In this document: positions 28,908 through 40,308 of the stretch, one piece after another | How positions within the stretch are numbered: the stretch's first letter is position 1 | How the letters are laid out: every line of letters starts with the position of its first letter | Notes under the pieces: generated by a model | Seen by the model: the letters and a program-made list of their open reading frames with translations, nothing else | What the model was told of the DNA's origin: nothing | Databases searched by the model: none | Translations under genes and position numbers: made by a program | From: Ochromonas danica | Lineage: Eukaryota > Sar > Chrysophyceae > Chromulinales > Chromulinaceae | NCBI GenBank assembly: GCA_015146655.1 | Contig: VKHL01000048.1 | Span: 1-64,000 of the forward strand | Length of the DNA: 64,000 nucleotides | Reading direction: 5' to 3'

Positions 28908-31695
28908 TCAAGCATCATGAAGAGGATTCGCTCCCTCTGCACGGTGTTGATCATGGTGATGATGGTGATGACGGTGCTTTGCCAGCTCTTCTTCTCCGTG
29001 CAAAGAGTGGATAGCAGCCACGTCATCTTCCACAGAGCCCAACATTGTCACAGGATGTGCCACGCTCTCTCCATTCGCATCGAGACCATCCTCCCCTTCC
29101 CCTTCCAGACTAGCAAGGACCCGGGGATCAATGTATGTGTAATCTCGAGCAACATAGGTCAGAGCTAAGATATCAGCCACCATGAGAGCAGTCAAGACGA
29201 AGAAATAGTACTCCAAGTGTCCTTGGTCCAGATTGGAAGGCACCCATTCATCATCTGCCAATATGGTCGTCAGTCAGCATGAACAGCATCCCAAATATGG
29301 GCAAGATCACTTACTTGGATTTGCATTGACCACATAGATCAATGGGATAGTGAGAAGAGAACCGATAGCTGTTGTAAGCAAATTGCATGCTTGACTAACA
29401 GATCTCATGGAAAGCGGGGCTTGACTGTAAAAGAACTCCAAGGAAGTGATGGATGCTAAGATTTCCGATGTACCGATAAGAGCAAATTGAAAGATCTATC
29501 TCATACCCAAAAGCATCAGATGATTTCAACCGCTGAGAATCAACAAGTGTTTTAATGAATGATTGATAACTATACCTGCCAAAACACAGACATGTGACTC
29601 ATCTGCGGAATATCGTCACATTGAATGCAGCTCAATGAAAGCATGGTTGCTCCTGTTGAAGGATCAACTACTTGGTCATCACATGTTTGCCAGCAATTGG
29701 CAGGTTTATCAACTCCACTTGTGCTATTACTTGACCAGCTTTGGTAATTGTATGGATTGAAATCATCGATAGACTGACAAGGTGTGATGTTATCACGAGC
29801 TGAAGTATCATAATAGTTTCCAGCCGGAGGAGAATATGCTTTCCGACCTATTTCCACCCCTCCAGCCACTACGACACCCAGCAAAGCAAAGAAGAAACCC
29901 CATCCTAAAACCCAACAAAATGGGACAAATCATGCACTAATAGTAATGTGAGGCAGGAATGGAAAGCCTTACCAATCTTTTGCAACATGGAGAGTTCATA
30001 TCCTTTATTCTTCAAATAGACGTAAATGTATTGATCGAAAACAGGAACAAGCAGCAAGATAGCCAGTGTATCGAAGCAATTCAAGGCAGCAACAGGAACT
30101 TGTAGGCCGCCTCCGAGGGAGAGATCCATTTGACAACCTTGATTCTGAAAGGTCGTACTCATAGTACTATAAATCGTCCAGAAGGGAATCATGACCGCAA
30201 GGAAAGGAAACAATCGAATTACTAATTTCGAACGATCCACCTGATTGTTTGAATGACTACCAGCATGACTCGACTTGGCGCGATCTAAAACACTTCCAGT
30301 ACCTATAGGGACGGAGAGGATGGTCATCATACTACACTCATCAAAAGGGAGAATCTGCTTTACCTGTGGGCTGACCACGTCGAATCCAAACAGCTTCGTA
30401 GACGATCTTTAGCACCTCGGCCACGGCACTACCTTGTGGCTTCCCTTCTGCCTTATATCGTTTTGATCCAAGCAGAAAGACAAATATTCCCATAGCCATC
30501 ATTATTAGAGGGATTAAGTAGCCGACGAAGAAACCCCACCGCTCTCCTCCCAGGAAAGGAAGACCATACTGACATATATAGGCCACCAAAGTATAAGCAA
30601 TCAAAGATCCCAGATTTATAGACCAATAGAACCAATTGAAGAAAGAAGCAAGCTCCTTACGATCTTGACTATAGCGGATATTGAATTGATCTGCTCCCAT
30701 CGTTGAAACATTCGGTTTGATGCCTCCAGTGCCTATTCAATGAAGACGAATCCAAATTGTGTAAGCAAATAATCAGCATCATCGCAAAAGTTAAGTTGAA
30801 AAGCAAAAGGACAAATACAACCAACTCACGTACCTAGAGCAATGATATAAATAGCGGGGAAGAGCACATCAATTGAGAGGTTATCAGGTTCAGCAGAAAC
30901 GACAACGAGAGCCAAGCCAAGAAGATAGATCGAGCAGAAGATAAGGATAGTCTTGTACCGACCTGTATATTACACATTCACACCAGCTTAGTAAATCATA
31001 CAAATCCATAGACCCTTCATATAAAAAACTGTAAGTAGCATGATAACCATCAATATTTCACGAGAGAAATACACGATAGAGGTGAACTCACAAGATTCTA
31101 TAAAATCTGTGGAAAACACTCGACCGCACTAGACAGACGGGCTATTAGCATTTTTGAGGGTGGTGACGGACTGCATCATTCCCTCCCAGTATATACTCAT
31201 AAATAACTCCACACTCACCTAGATAGGTATCTGCTAGATAACCCCCTAACAATGGAGTGACATAACAGATCCCTGACCACGCCGAATATTGAACATCAGC
31301 ATCTGCATTAGAATAGCCAAAGGAGTTCTCCAAGAAGAGAACCAACGAACCCGCAAAGCCATAATAGGCTATGCGCTCACAAAATTCTGTGATGAGAATA
31401 AAGCCAGTGACTGTCTTCAGGACGGATGGTCGACCCACAGCGTCAGGAGGATCAGGCGGATGTGCAATTGTTGAGAAGGAGCTAGAACGACGTTCATGTA
31501 AGCCCTAATATAACCAACCACACACAACCATCACAATCAGAGGAGAGAGACAGGAACAACCTAATAAAGGAACAGGAACAAGAGACAAACCTCAGGAAAG
31601 AAATTGTCATCATTCCTCTTGATAGCATTTACTTCTTCTCCTCCTTCACTCGTATGAGTGGAATAGTCATCAAGGAGTTGCTTCTTATCCCCCAT
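28908..31695 (-). CDS. POT/PTR-family proton-coupled oligopeptide transporter, copy 1
   Basis: Eight exons on the minus strand: 31591-31695, 31219-31504, 30834-30962, 30364-30732, 29973-30302, 29576-29904, 29315-29495 and 28908-29254. This gives 691 aa with consistent phases. Family motifs: EFCERIAYYG (the ExxER proton-coupling motif in TM1), LLGGYLADTYLGRY (PTR2 signature 1), TGGIKPN and FFNWFYWSINLGSL (PTR2 signature 2), and later LEFFYSQAPLSMRS. About 12 hydrophobic segments are visible. A long extracellular-type loop between exons 6 and 7 is rich in Cys and NxS/T (CQSIDDFNPYNY...CIQCDDIP). The C-terminus is His-rich. It imports di- and tripeptides with protons in known relatives. It is an inverted paralogue of the gene at 36524-39204; intron 1 and exon 2 are identical in the two. 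Confidence 0.95.
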
Positions 31696-32062
31696 GATGG
31701 ATTCTTCTTCCAAGTTGTCTTAGCTGATACTATGAGAGAGACAGAGAGACTATACTATACTACAGTGAGACTGAGAGACAGCAGGGAGATACCTGAGATA
31801 CGCTGTTTCAGTTTTTGAATGAAGACAATCTTCAGATCTTTCACAACCCGGCAGGTCGGGAGGTGGTTTATTTTGGAATAGAAGACCGTTTATTTTGAAA
31901 TAATCTGGTTTCTGCATGGAATCCAACGTGAGTGAGATGGAATCCAGGCTCATCAGAAATCCGTTTCCAAGGAGAACAACGCGTTATTGTGTCTATAGGG
32001 TTGGGAGAAAAGGTTGATTGAATTGAATCCAATCCAATCCTTCACTCAAATCCAAACAAAAA
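31696..32062. other. Divergent upstream region of POT copy 1 and ankyrin gene 1
   Basis: 367 bp. The part next to the POT start (about 31696-31730) is shared with the 5' flank of POT copy 2, so it is part of the duplication. The rest has a repeated 'ccgtttattttg'-like motif and nothing else recognisable. Confidence 0.45.
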
Positions 32063-33236
32063 ATGACACGGAAAAAAACAGAATGGTTTCCAGAAATTTC
32101 TTATGCTTTTTGTCATATCTTCTTGTGTCTGGGTATGGTCTGTGATGTGATACACAAGTGTGGAGAAGTGACAACAGGATGGCAACAACAAATGGTGAGT
32201 AAGACATGTAGAGTATGGATATTATGATGTTGGTGGTGGGTACTATATAGTAGCAGAGTAGTGTTATCATGGTAATATAAACATGGTTATAATATAATAT
32301 AATATAATATAATATAATATAATATAATATAATATAATATAATATATTGTGGTTGTATAATATACTACCATCATGCTATTGTATTGCTATGCTAGCTGAT
32401 ACTGACTGACTATCATCATGATGGCATTATTGAATAGTATTTTCATAGAGAGACAGAGGAAGAAGAGCTCAGAAGAAGAACTTTTGGCTCAGCTTTCTTC
32501 CTCGCTTGCTATGATGGAGATATACAGAATGTGAAGCAGCAGCTATCTACAAGGTGTTTTGTCGACGTAAACAAAGTTAACAAGGTACAGTAAGCAAGCG
32601 GTAATAATGAAGGAGATGATGCACCATCATGCTACTGGTTTGGTAGTAGTGTTACTGTCTCTTCTAACATGTTTAATTGCCATTATTATCTCTATGCGAT
32701 GTACAGTATTCCTGGACTCCTTTCTTTGCTGCCTGCTACATGGGTCATACGGAAATAGTAAAGTTACTACTGTCTAATCGTCATGTGGATGTGCAGAGGC
32801 CAAATGAGGTGCGTCGTCTGACTGCATTTGAAGTTGAGTGGCTGTTGTTGACTAAATGTTTGTTGACTTTGTCCTATAGGATGGTTGGACTCCTTTCTTC
32901 GCAGCATGTCATAATGGTCACATAGAAGTGGTTAAGTTATTGGCAGTAGATAGTCGAGTTGATCTGAATGTTGTCGATAAGGTTAGTGCTGTTTTAGCTT
33001 CATGGGGTAGTAAAAGCTGTGAAGGTGAAGAGTACTCTGTTTAATATGGTGTTGCATGTGGTTAAGGACGAGCGGACACCTTTCTTCGCAGCATGCTATA
33101 ATGGTCATACAGAAGTGATCAAACTGTTATCAGCTGACAGTCGTACGGATGTGAGTGCTGCTGCCAAGGTGAGTACTACGGTGAAGTTTTAGGTATTTAT
33201 TATGAACTTGAACATACTATATTTATGCGCGCGCGC

Positions 33237-33335
<99 letters not shown>

Positions 33336-35433
33336 TATGTGTATGTGTATGTGTGTGGCTATGCCTGGCTGATGATTGTTCTTTCCTGCCGTATTAGGAC
33401 GGGTGGACTCCTTTCTACGGTGCTTGCTATAATGGTCACCCAGAAGTTGTTACCCTGTTAACGTTAGACCGTCGTACCGATGTGACTGCGGCCACCAAGG
33501 TGAGGTGTATAACTTTCGTTTATTATCGGGAGATTATTTGACTTCAAGTTTGTGTTTGTGTGGATCCGCTGGCTGGGATGCATCATTATGCGTAATAGGA
33601 TGAATGGACACCTATCTTTGCTGCATGTCGTAATGGTCACACAGAAGTGGTTAAATTGTTAGCGGAAGATCCCCGTACGGATGTGAATGCGGTCACCAAA
33701 GTGAGCTATTATATCGTTTTACTAGATAGTTTATACTTTGCTGAGCTAACATGTGTGTGTGTGTGTGTTTACGACATTGCTTGCCTATATCATATCATTA
33801 TATTCAGGAGGGTTGGAGTCCTTTCTTCTCTGCCTGCTATTATAATCACTTGGAAGTGATTAATCTGCTAGCTACACATAGCCGTACCGATGTGAATGTT
33901 GCTACGAAAGTGAGTACCTTTAGTTTCATGATACATAATATGCCCGCTTATGTTTTGCATGATGTGTGCTTTCTTCGTCTAATTGCTAGAATGGCTGGAC
34001 TCCTTTTTTCGCAGTGTGCTACAATAGCAATAATAATAATAATGCTGCTGCTGCTATGAGTTTACTTTTGCAAGACAATCGAGTCAATGCAAATAAGGCT
34101 AACACAGTAAGAGACTGTTTTGGTTGATCTTGCTTGAATGTTGTAATATTCGATGACCTTCTATGATGTGTGCTAACATTGATATTTCTTCGTTACTTTT
34201 TGGCATTATGTAGGAGGGATGGACACCTTTCTTTGCTGCCTGTCACAATGGGAATGTAGAAGCAGTGACATTATTATTGACAGACAATCGGATTGATGTT
34301 AACAAGGCCAACTTGGTAAGCTAAAATAATAATATCTACAACTGTAGCAAAATGTACTTTTTCTTTTGGAGTGAAACGTACATTGGTGAATGTTATTATA
34401 AGTATATGTCTCTTCTATTATTATATGTTATTATACGCTTGTGTACTGCTGTAGTATTATAGCAATGCTTGATTGTTTGTATATGTTGTTATTATGTGAG
34501 CAGGTTGAGTGGACGCCATTCTTTGCTGCCTGTCATAATGGACATGAAAAAGTGGTAAGGCTATTATTAGCAAGCAACAACCGAATTGTTGATGTTATTA
34601 AACCAAACAAGGTAAGAGAAAGCGAGGAGTGCATCATGCCAATGTTTAGTAGATGTTAGTGTTAACGCATTTGATTGCCTTATTAGTGAATTTCTGTGTT
34701 GAATAGCTCCCTTTCAAATATGATGGCTTGTGTTGTGTGATGTATTTGATTTTTTCTTGGTGAGTAGGAAGGCTGGACGCCATTCTTTGCAGCCTGTCAC
34801 AATGGACATGAAAAAGTAATTAAGTTATTGTTAGCAGATAATCGGGTTGATGTTAATAGAAGAGCTAACAAGAAGGTAAGTGATTCTGCAGCTATCTACA
34901 ATTGGGTACAACAACAAAATGAATGATATTTCAACCTTCATGCTGGTTTGTATGTATTTATTTGGCTTTATAATAACCATTAGATCGATTGGACGCCTTT
35001 CTTTGCTGCCTGTAACAATGGCCATGTGGAAGTGGTGAAGTTATTGTTGACAGACCTTCGGATCGATGTCAACAGAACTAGCAAGGTGATCATAAGTACT
35101 ATTGTCTACTAATAATGAGTTCTTTGATCGATGGGTATTGATATATTATGTTTGAACAGAAACAACGGACTCCATTGTATGCTGCTAGCATGATGGATCA
35201 CTTGGAGGTGGTGAAGGTATTAATTGAAGACCATCGTGTGGATCTGAATAAACCTGATATGGTAAGTCACTCTTATTATGAAAATCATATAATATGAGGC
35301 AGATAACATTAAATGATCACATGATGGTGATTAAAAGTTTCGAAAGACTCCTTTGGATGTTGCCAAGACAGATCAGATTAAAGTTCTTCTGTTGCTGAAG
35401 GGAAGGAAAATACAATGGAAAGATATCCATTGA
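32063..35433 (+). CDS. Ankyrin-repeat protein 1, one repeat per exon
   Basis: Fifteen exons, all phase 0: 32063-32194, 32453-32584, 32707-32808, 32880-32981, 33067-33168, 33398-33499, 33599-33700, 33808-33909, 33990-34106, 34214-34315, 34504-34611, 34768-34875, 34984-35085, 35160-35261 and 35338-35433. This gives about 536 aa. Exons 3-8, 10, 13 and 14 are exactly 102 bp, one 34-residue ankyrin repeat; exons 9, 11 and 12 are 117 or 108 bp. The consensus is xxWTPFFAACxNGHxEVVKLLLxDxRxDVNxxxK. Exon 1 (MTRKKTEWFPEISY...) is less certain and rests on an open frame with a GTGAGTAAG donor. The last exon is a capping FRKTPLDVAKTDQIKVLL. It has no other domain. Ankyrin stacks bind other proteins; the partner is unknown. 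Confidence 0.85.
32288..32345. repeat. (AATAT)n microsatellite in ankyrin gene 1 intron 1
   Basis: About 11 units of TAATA/AATAT in the intron between the proposed first exon and the first repeat exon. Confidence 0.95.
33227..33328 (+). repeat. (GC)12 joined to (GT)n in ankyrin gene 1 intron 5
   Basis: 24 bp of alternating GC followed directly by about 78 bp of GT and then mixed TATGTG. Alternating purine-pyrimidine of this kind can form Z-DNA. It lies in intron 33169-33397, with TG on the sense strand. Confidence 0.96.
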
Positions 35434-36523
35434 TTTGTTTTCTTTTTAAATATCTACGATTTTGAGTTAAACAACATTCGCCGCCGGTAATCGTTGCATA
35501 AGTCCATCGAAGAAGTGGATCTGTTATTATGGTACTATTTGATATTATCATATGATTCATAATGTTCTCATTTTTGTTGAGAGGTGGTTTTCTTTTTCAA
35601 CAGCAACTACAAAAACGCGTAATAATAGACAACAACAACAGCAGCATCGTGTATTGTAATACTATTTTGAATAATTGCGAACACATGATTTATTTGATCT
35701 GATCTGCATCTTTCTAATCATCGAGAGGTTAAGGAAGGGTGTGTTGTTCTATCTACAGGTTGTATTCAACTCACATCAGATTTTAGATGCTCCATTTCTT
35801 CATCGTCTTGAGAGTCTCTTGTTCTTGTTCTCTAGTTTCAACACGGACTACTACATCGCGTTCCACCAAACAAGAACTACGAAACACAGTTACTTTTGCA
35901 CAAAGTTACAGTGATAGTCAGGTTACAGGCCACTGTGAACGAGCTATGGGACCAATGGATGGATGTCAGCATGCTCTTTTGCTATATGCCTTGCTTGGAA
36001 GTTAAGAAGTCACAATAGACGAGTTAGTCGATCTATCTATGATTTCGCTCTATTAGTTTCTGTCTCTTTCATGAATAACAACAACTCTTGACCACCACCA
36101 ACGGTTCAAATGAAAAGATCACAAGGGAATCAAAACAAGATAACATTACCAGTATTCTTATGGGGTTTGACTGGTTTGAATGGTATCAATACCAGGAACA
36201 GTGACTGTCTCAGTGTTGAACTTGGTTATTCGGATTTTCCTTATTACTTTTTCATCACCGCGGAGGTCGAATCAAATCAAATCCTCAACGCCAATACAAA
36301 GACTCTTATATTATTGATTTCGTACAATAATTGGAGAGCGAAAGTCTCAATATCCATGACAATATTTAGAAAAAGTTCATGTTTTCGAAAACACGAAAAG
36401 CGAAAACGAAAACAGAGTGTGGTATTATTGTCTGGCGCGGGGTTCACCTGTCATGCTGTCTCTCTCTCTCTCTCTCATTGCACTCATAGTATCAGCTTAG
36501 ACAACTTGGAAGAAGAATCCATC
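35434..36523. other. Intergenic region between ankyrin gene 1 and POT copy 2
   Basis: No gene supported. An open frame runs into the POT copy 2 start from 36110, but the paralogue starts at the MGDKKQLL Met, so I treat the upstream part as non-coding. A (TC)n tract lies at about 36460-36477, followed by the duplicated 5' flank shared with POT copy 1. Confidence 0.5.
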
Positions 36524-39204
36524 ATGGGAGATAAGAAGCAACTCCTTGATGACTATTCCACTCATACGAGTGAAGGAGGAGATGAAGCGAATGCTATTAT
36601 CAAGAGGAATGGTGACAATTTCTTTCCTGAGGTTTGTCTCTTGTTCCTGTTCCTTTATTAGGTTGTTCCTGTCTCTCTCCTCTGATTGTGATGGTTGTGT
36701 GTGGTTGGTTATATTAGGGCTTACATGAACGTCGTTCTAGCTCCTTCTCAACAATTGCACATCCGCCTGATCCTCCTGACGCTGTGGGTCGACCATCCGT
36801 CCTGAAGACAGTCACTGGCTTTATTCTCATCACAGAATTTTGTGAGCGCATAGCCTATTATGGCTTTGCGGGTTCGTTGGTTCTCTTCTTGGAGAACTCC
36901 TTTGGCTATTCTAATGCAGATGCTGATGTTCAATATTCGGCGTGGTCAGGGATCTGTTATGTCACTCCATTGTTAGGGGGTTATCTAGCAGATACCTATC
37001 TAGGTGAGTGAAATGGTTCCTTCACTTTACGTTGTTTGAATGTCCGCTGCGATCGTAAAAATGTCGCTTTGCTGGGAAATATTGCAGGCCCCGCGCTGCA
37101 GTCAAATCTTCTGCTTTGCCCTCCACCATGAAGCCTATTGATACTGTGTTGCTTATTGGGGGTCAATTTTTCTGTATTGTTATTACTGGCTTTGCATTTA
37201 TATGATTTGCTAAGCTGGTGTGTGAACAGGACGGTACAATGCAATCCTTATCTTCTGTTTAATCTATCTTCTTGGCTTGGCTCTCGTTGTTACTTCTGCT
37301 GAACCTGATAACCTCTCAATTGATCTGCTCTTCCCCGCTATTTATATCATTGCTCTAGGTAATCAGCTTCTTCCGCTTTATCTTGCTATTCAACTTCCCT
37401 TTTGTGACGATGTTCGTTGTTCGCCACATTGAATAGGTACGGGAGGCATCAAACCAAATGCTTCCACCATGGGAGCTGATCAGTTCGACATCAATTATAG
37501 TCAAGATCGTAAGGAGCTTGCTTCTTTCTTCAATTGGTTCCATTGGTCTGTAAATCTAGGATCATTGGTTGCATATGTCTTTGTGGCCTATATATGTCAA
37601 AATGGTCTTCCTTTCTTAGGAGGAAAACGATGGGGTTTCTTTGTCGGCTACTTAATCCCTCTAATAATGATGCTTGTGGGAATATTTATCTTTCTGCTAG
37701 GATCGAAGCGATATAAAGCGGAAGGGAAGCCACAAGGTAGTGCTGTGGCGGAGGTGCTAAAGATCGTCTACGAAGCTGTTTGGATTCGACGTGGTCAGCC
37801 CACAGGTAAAGCAGATTCTCCCTTTTGATGAGTGCAGTTTGATGACCATCCTCTCCGTCCCTATAGGTACTGGAAGTGTTTTAGATCGCGCCAAGTCGAG
37901 TTATGCTGGTAGTCATTCAAATAATCAGGTGGATCGTGCGAAATTAGTCATTCGATTGTTTCCTTTCCTTGCAGTCATGATTCCATTGGGGACAGCGTAT
38001 GGCACTATGAACACAGCCTTTCAGAATCAAGGTTGTCAAATGGATCTTTCCTTTGGAGACTTGCAAATACCTGTTGCTCTCTTGAATTGCTTCAATACAC
38101 TTGCTATCTTGTTACTTATTCCTATCTTTGATCAATACCTCTATGTCTATTTGAAGAATAAAGGATGTGAACTCTCCATGTTGCAAAAGATTGGTAAGGC
38201 TTTCCTTTCCTGCCTCACATTACTACTAGTGGATGATTTAACCCATTTTGTTGGGTTTCAGGATGGGGTTTCTTTTGTGCGTTGTTGGGTGTTGTGATAG
38301 CTGGAGGGGTGGAAATAGGTCGGAAAGCATATTCTCCTCCGGCTGGAAACTATTATGATACTTCAGCTCGTGATAACATCACACCTTGTCAGTCTATCGA
38401 TGATTTCAATCCATACAATTACCAAAGCTGGTCAAGTAATAGCACAAGTGGTATACACAAACCTACGAAATGTTGGCACACATGTGATGACCAAGTAGTT
38501 GATCCTTTAACAGGAGCAACCATGCTTTCATTGAGCTGTATTCAATGTGACGATATTCCGCAGATGAGTCACATGTCTGTTTTGTGGCAGGTATAGTTAT
38601 CAATCATTCATTACAACACTTGTTAACTCGTTGCACTCACTGATGCTTTTGGGTATGAGATTAGATGTTTCAATTTGCTCTTATTGGCGCCTCAGAAACT
38701 TTAGCATGGATTACCTCCTTGGAGTTCTTTTACAGTCAAGCCCCGCTTTCTATGAGATCTGTTAGTCAAGCCTTCAATCTGCTCGCAGCTGGTATCGGTA
38801 GACTTCTGACTGTTCCGTTGATCTATATGGTCAATGCAAATCCAAGTAAGTGATCTTGCCCATATTTGGGATATTGTTCACGCTGACTGACGACCATATT
38901 GGCAGATGATGAATGGGTGCCTTCCAATCTTGACCAAGGACACTTGGAGTACTATTTCTTCGTCTTGACTGCTCTCATGGTAGCTGATATCTTAGCTCTG
39001 ACCTATGTTGCTCGAGATTACACATACATTGATCCCCGGGTCCTTGCTAGTCTGGAAGGGGAAGGGGAGAATGGTCTCGATGTGAATAAAGTGATGAGCT
39101 TTGTGGAAGATGATGTCGCTGGTATTCATTCTCTACACGAAGAAATAGAGCTGGTGAAGCACCATTATCCGCACTACAGTCGTGACGAACAGAGGGATGT
39201 CTGA
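36524..39204 (+). CDS. POT/PTR-family proton-coupled oligopeptide transporter, copy 2
   Basis: Eight exons: 36524-36631, 36718-37003, 37230-37358, 37437-37805, 37867-38193, 38262-38590, 38665-38845 and 38906-39204. This gives 675 aa with phases identical to copy 1. It carries EFCERIAYYG (ExxER), LLGGYLADTYLGRYN, TGGIKPNASTMGADQF and FFNWFHWSVNLGSL, so both PTR2 signatures and the proton-coupling motif are intact. The long Cys-rich loop (CQSIDDFNPYNY...CIQCDDIP) is conserved. It differs from copy 1 mainly at the C-terminus, which lacks the His-rich tail, and at scattered sites in exons 3-8. Exon 2 and intron 1 are identical between copies. Both copies look functional; whether they differ in substrate or timing cannot be seen. 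Confidence 0.95.
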
Positions 39205-40308
39205 TATTGAACAGAGGGATATTGGTACAGTAGCTATATGGTCATCGATCTCATTGGATCAATGACTTAAACTATCTTGTGACTGTGGGTTGATAATCTG
39301 CTTGCTTGCTGTGGTGGGATTATAGTGTGTTTGTAAAGCCATTCTTCAACCTCACAATTAACCAATTATGGTGGATCCTGTTGTAGATAGTGAGTGTGAC
39401 AATCAAAGTACGGAATGATCAATTTGTTGTTATTAATTATCTTACATAACCGTAGAACTCTATTAGATATTTACTCTGCTCACCTCATGTATTGTGGTTT
39501 AATATGTTTGATCAATCATATCATTAATTTAATGTTCCTTAACGTCAATAGCAGATATTGACATTGTTATGCTTTTAGATTCTCTCACTGGTGGTCTGCA
39601 TCATCTAACATTATGGTCCAGTTACTTGAGGTTTGAGTTAAGGTTAAGGTTAGTGTTAAAGTTGGGGTAAAAGTTAGTGTTAAGGTTAAACGCTAGAGTT
39701 AAATATGGCTTCAGCGTGAAATCTGATACCCAGAGCAGTAAACTGCGAACAACTAGTGGTTTTCAAGATATTAAGTTTCATCAACAAGCCTATGATAGTC
39801 ATGTGATAAATTAGGGTGCAGATGATGATGAAGGTAGAACAGGTTTTGCCTTCTTCTGCGTATGTTATGAGGGGGGGGGGGGGGGCGATGAGATGTAAAC
39901 AATAATGAAAACCCATTTTCGTTTCGCCAATGTGGATCAAACAAACAAGCTCTGGGTTAAGAACCAAAGAACAATAAGGAAGTATATGTCATGTGTTCTG
40001 CCTGTATTCTTTTTGTATTTGTGACCTTCAATAACAGTGTTAAAAAGGTTCAATGATAGTCTAGTATCCAAACTACAAAACAGCAATAAAACAATATGAT
40101 TTGGTTTTTGACGGGGTGATGAAAAGTAATCAAATAGGGATTGTAAACCATCTTTTCTTATCAGCAAAGTCGCACCTATTATTGTGTCCATTTTGAACAA
40201 CAAAAACAAGACCGAAGAGAATAATAAGTAGAGTGAAGAGATTTTCTAACCCTCTACCAAAAAGAGGAAAACGATCGTGATTGAGAAGTAAAGAAAAAGA
40301 CACAGAAA
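39205..40308. other. Intergenic region between POT copy 2 and ankyrin gene 2
   Basis: No gene supported. It contains a degenerate GGTTAA/GTTAGTG-type stretch (39625-39700) related to telomere-like repeats and a poly(G) run near 39870-39886. Confidence 0.5.

Noticed and set aside
36110-36523. N-terminal extension of POT copy 2
   Set aside because: The frame is open by chance. Copy 1 has no such extension, and homology begins at MGDKKQLL.
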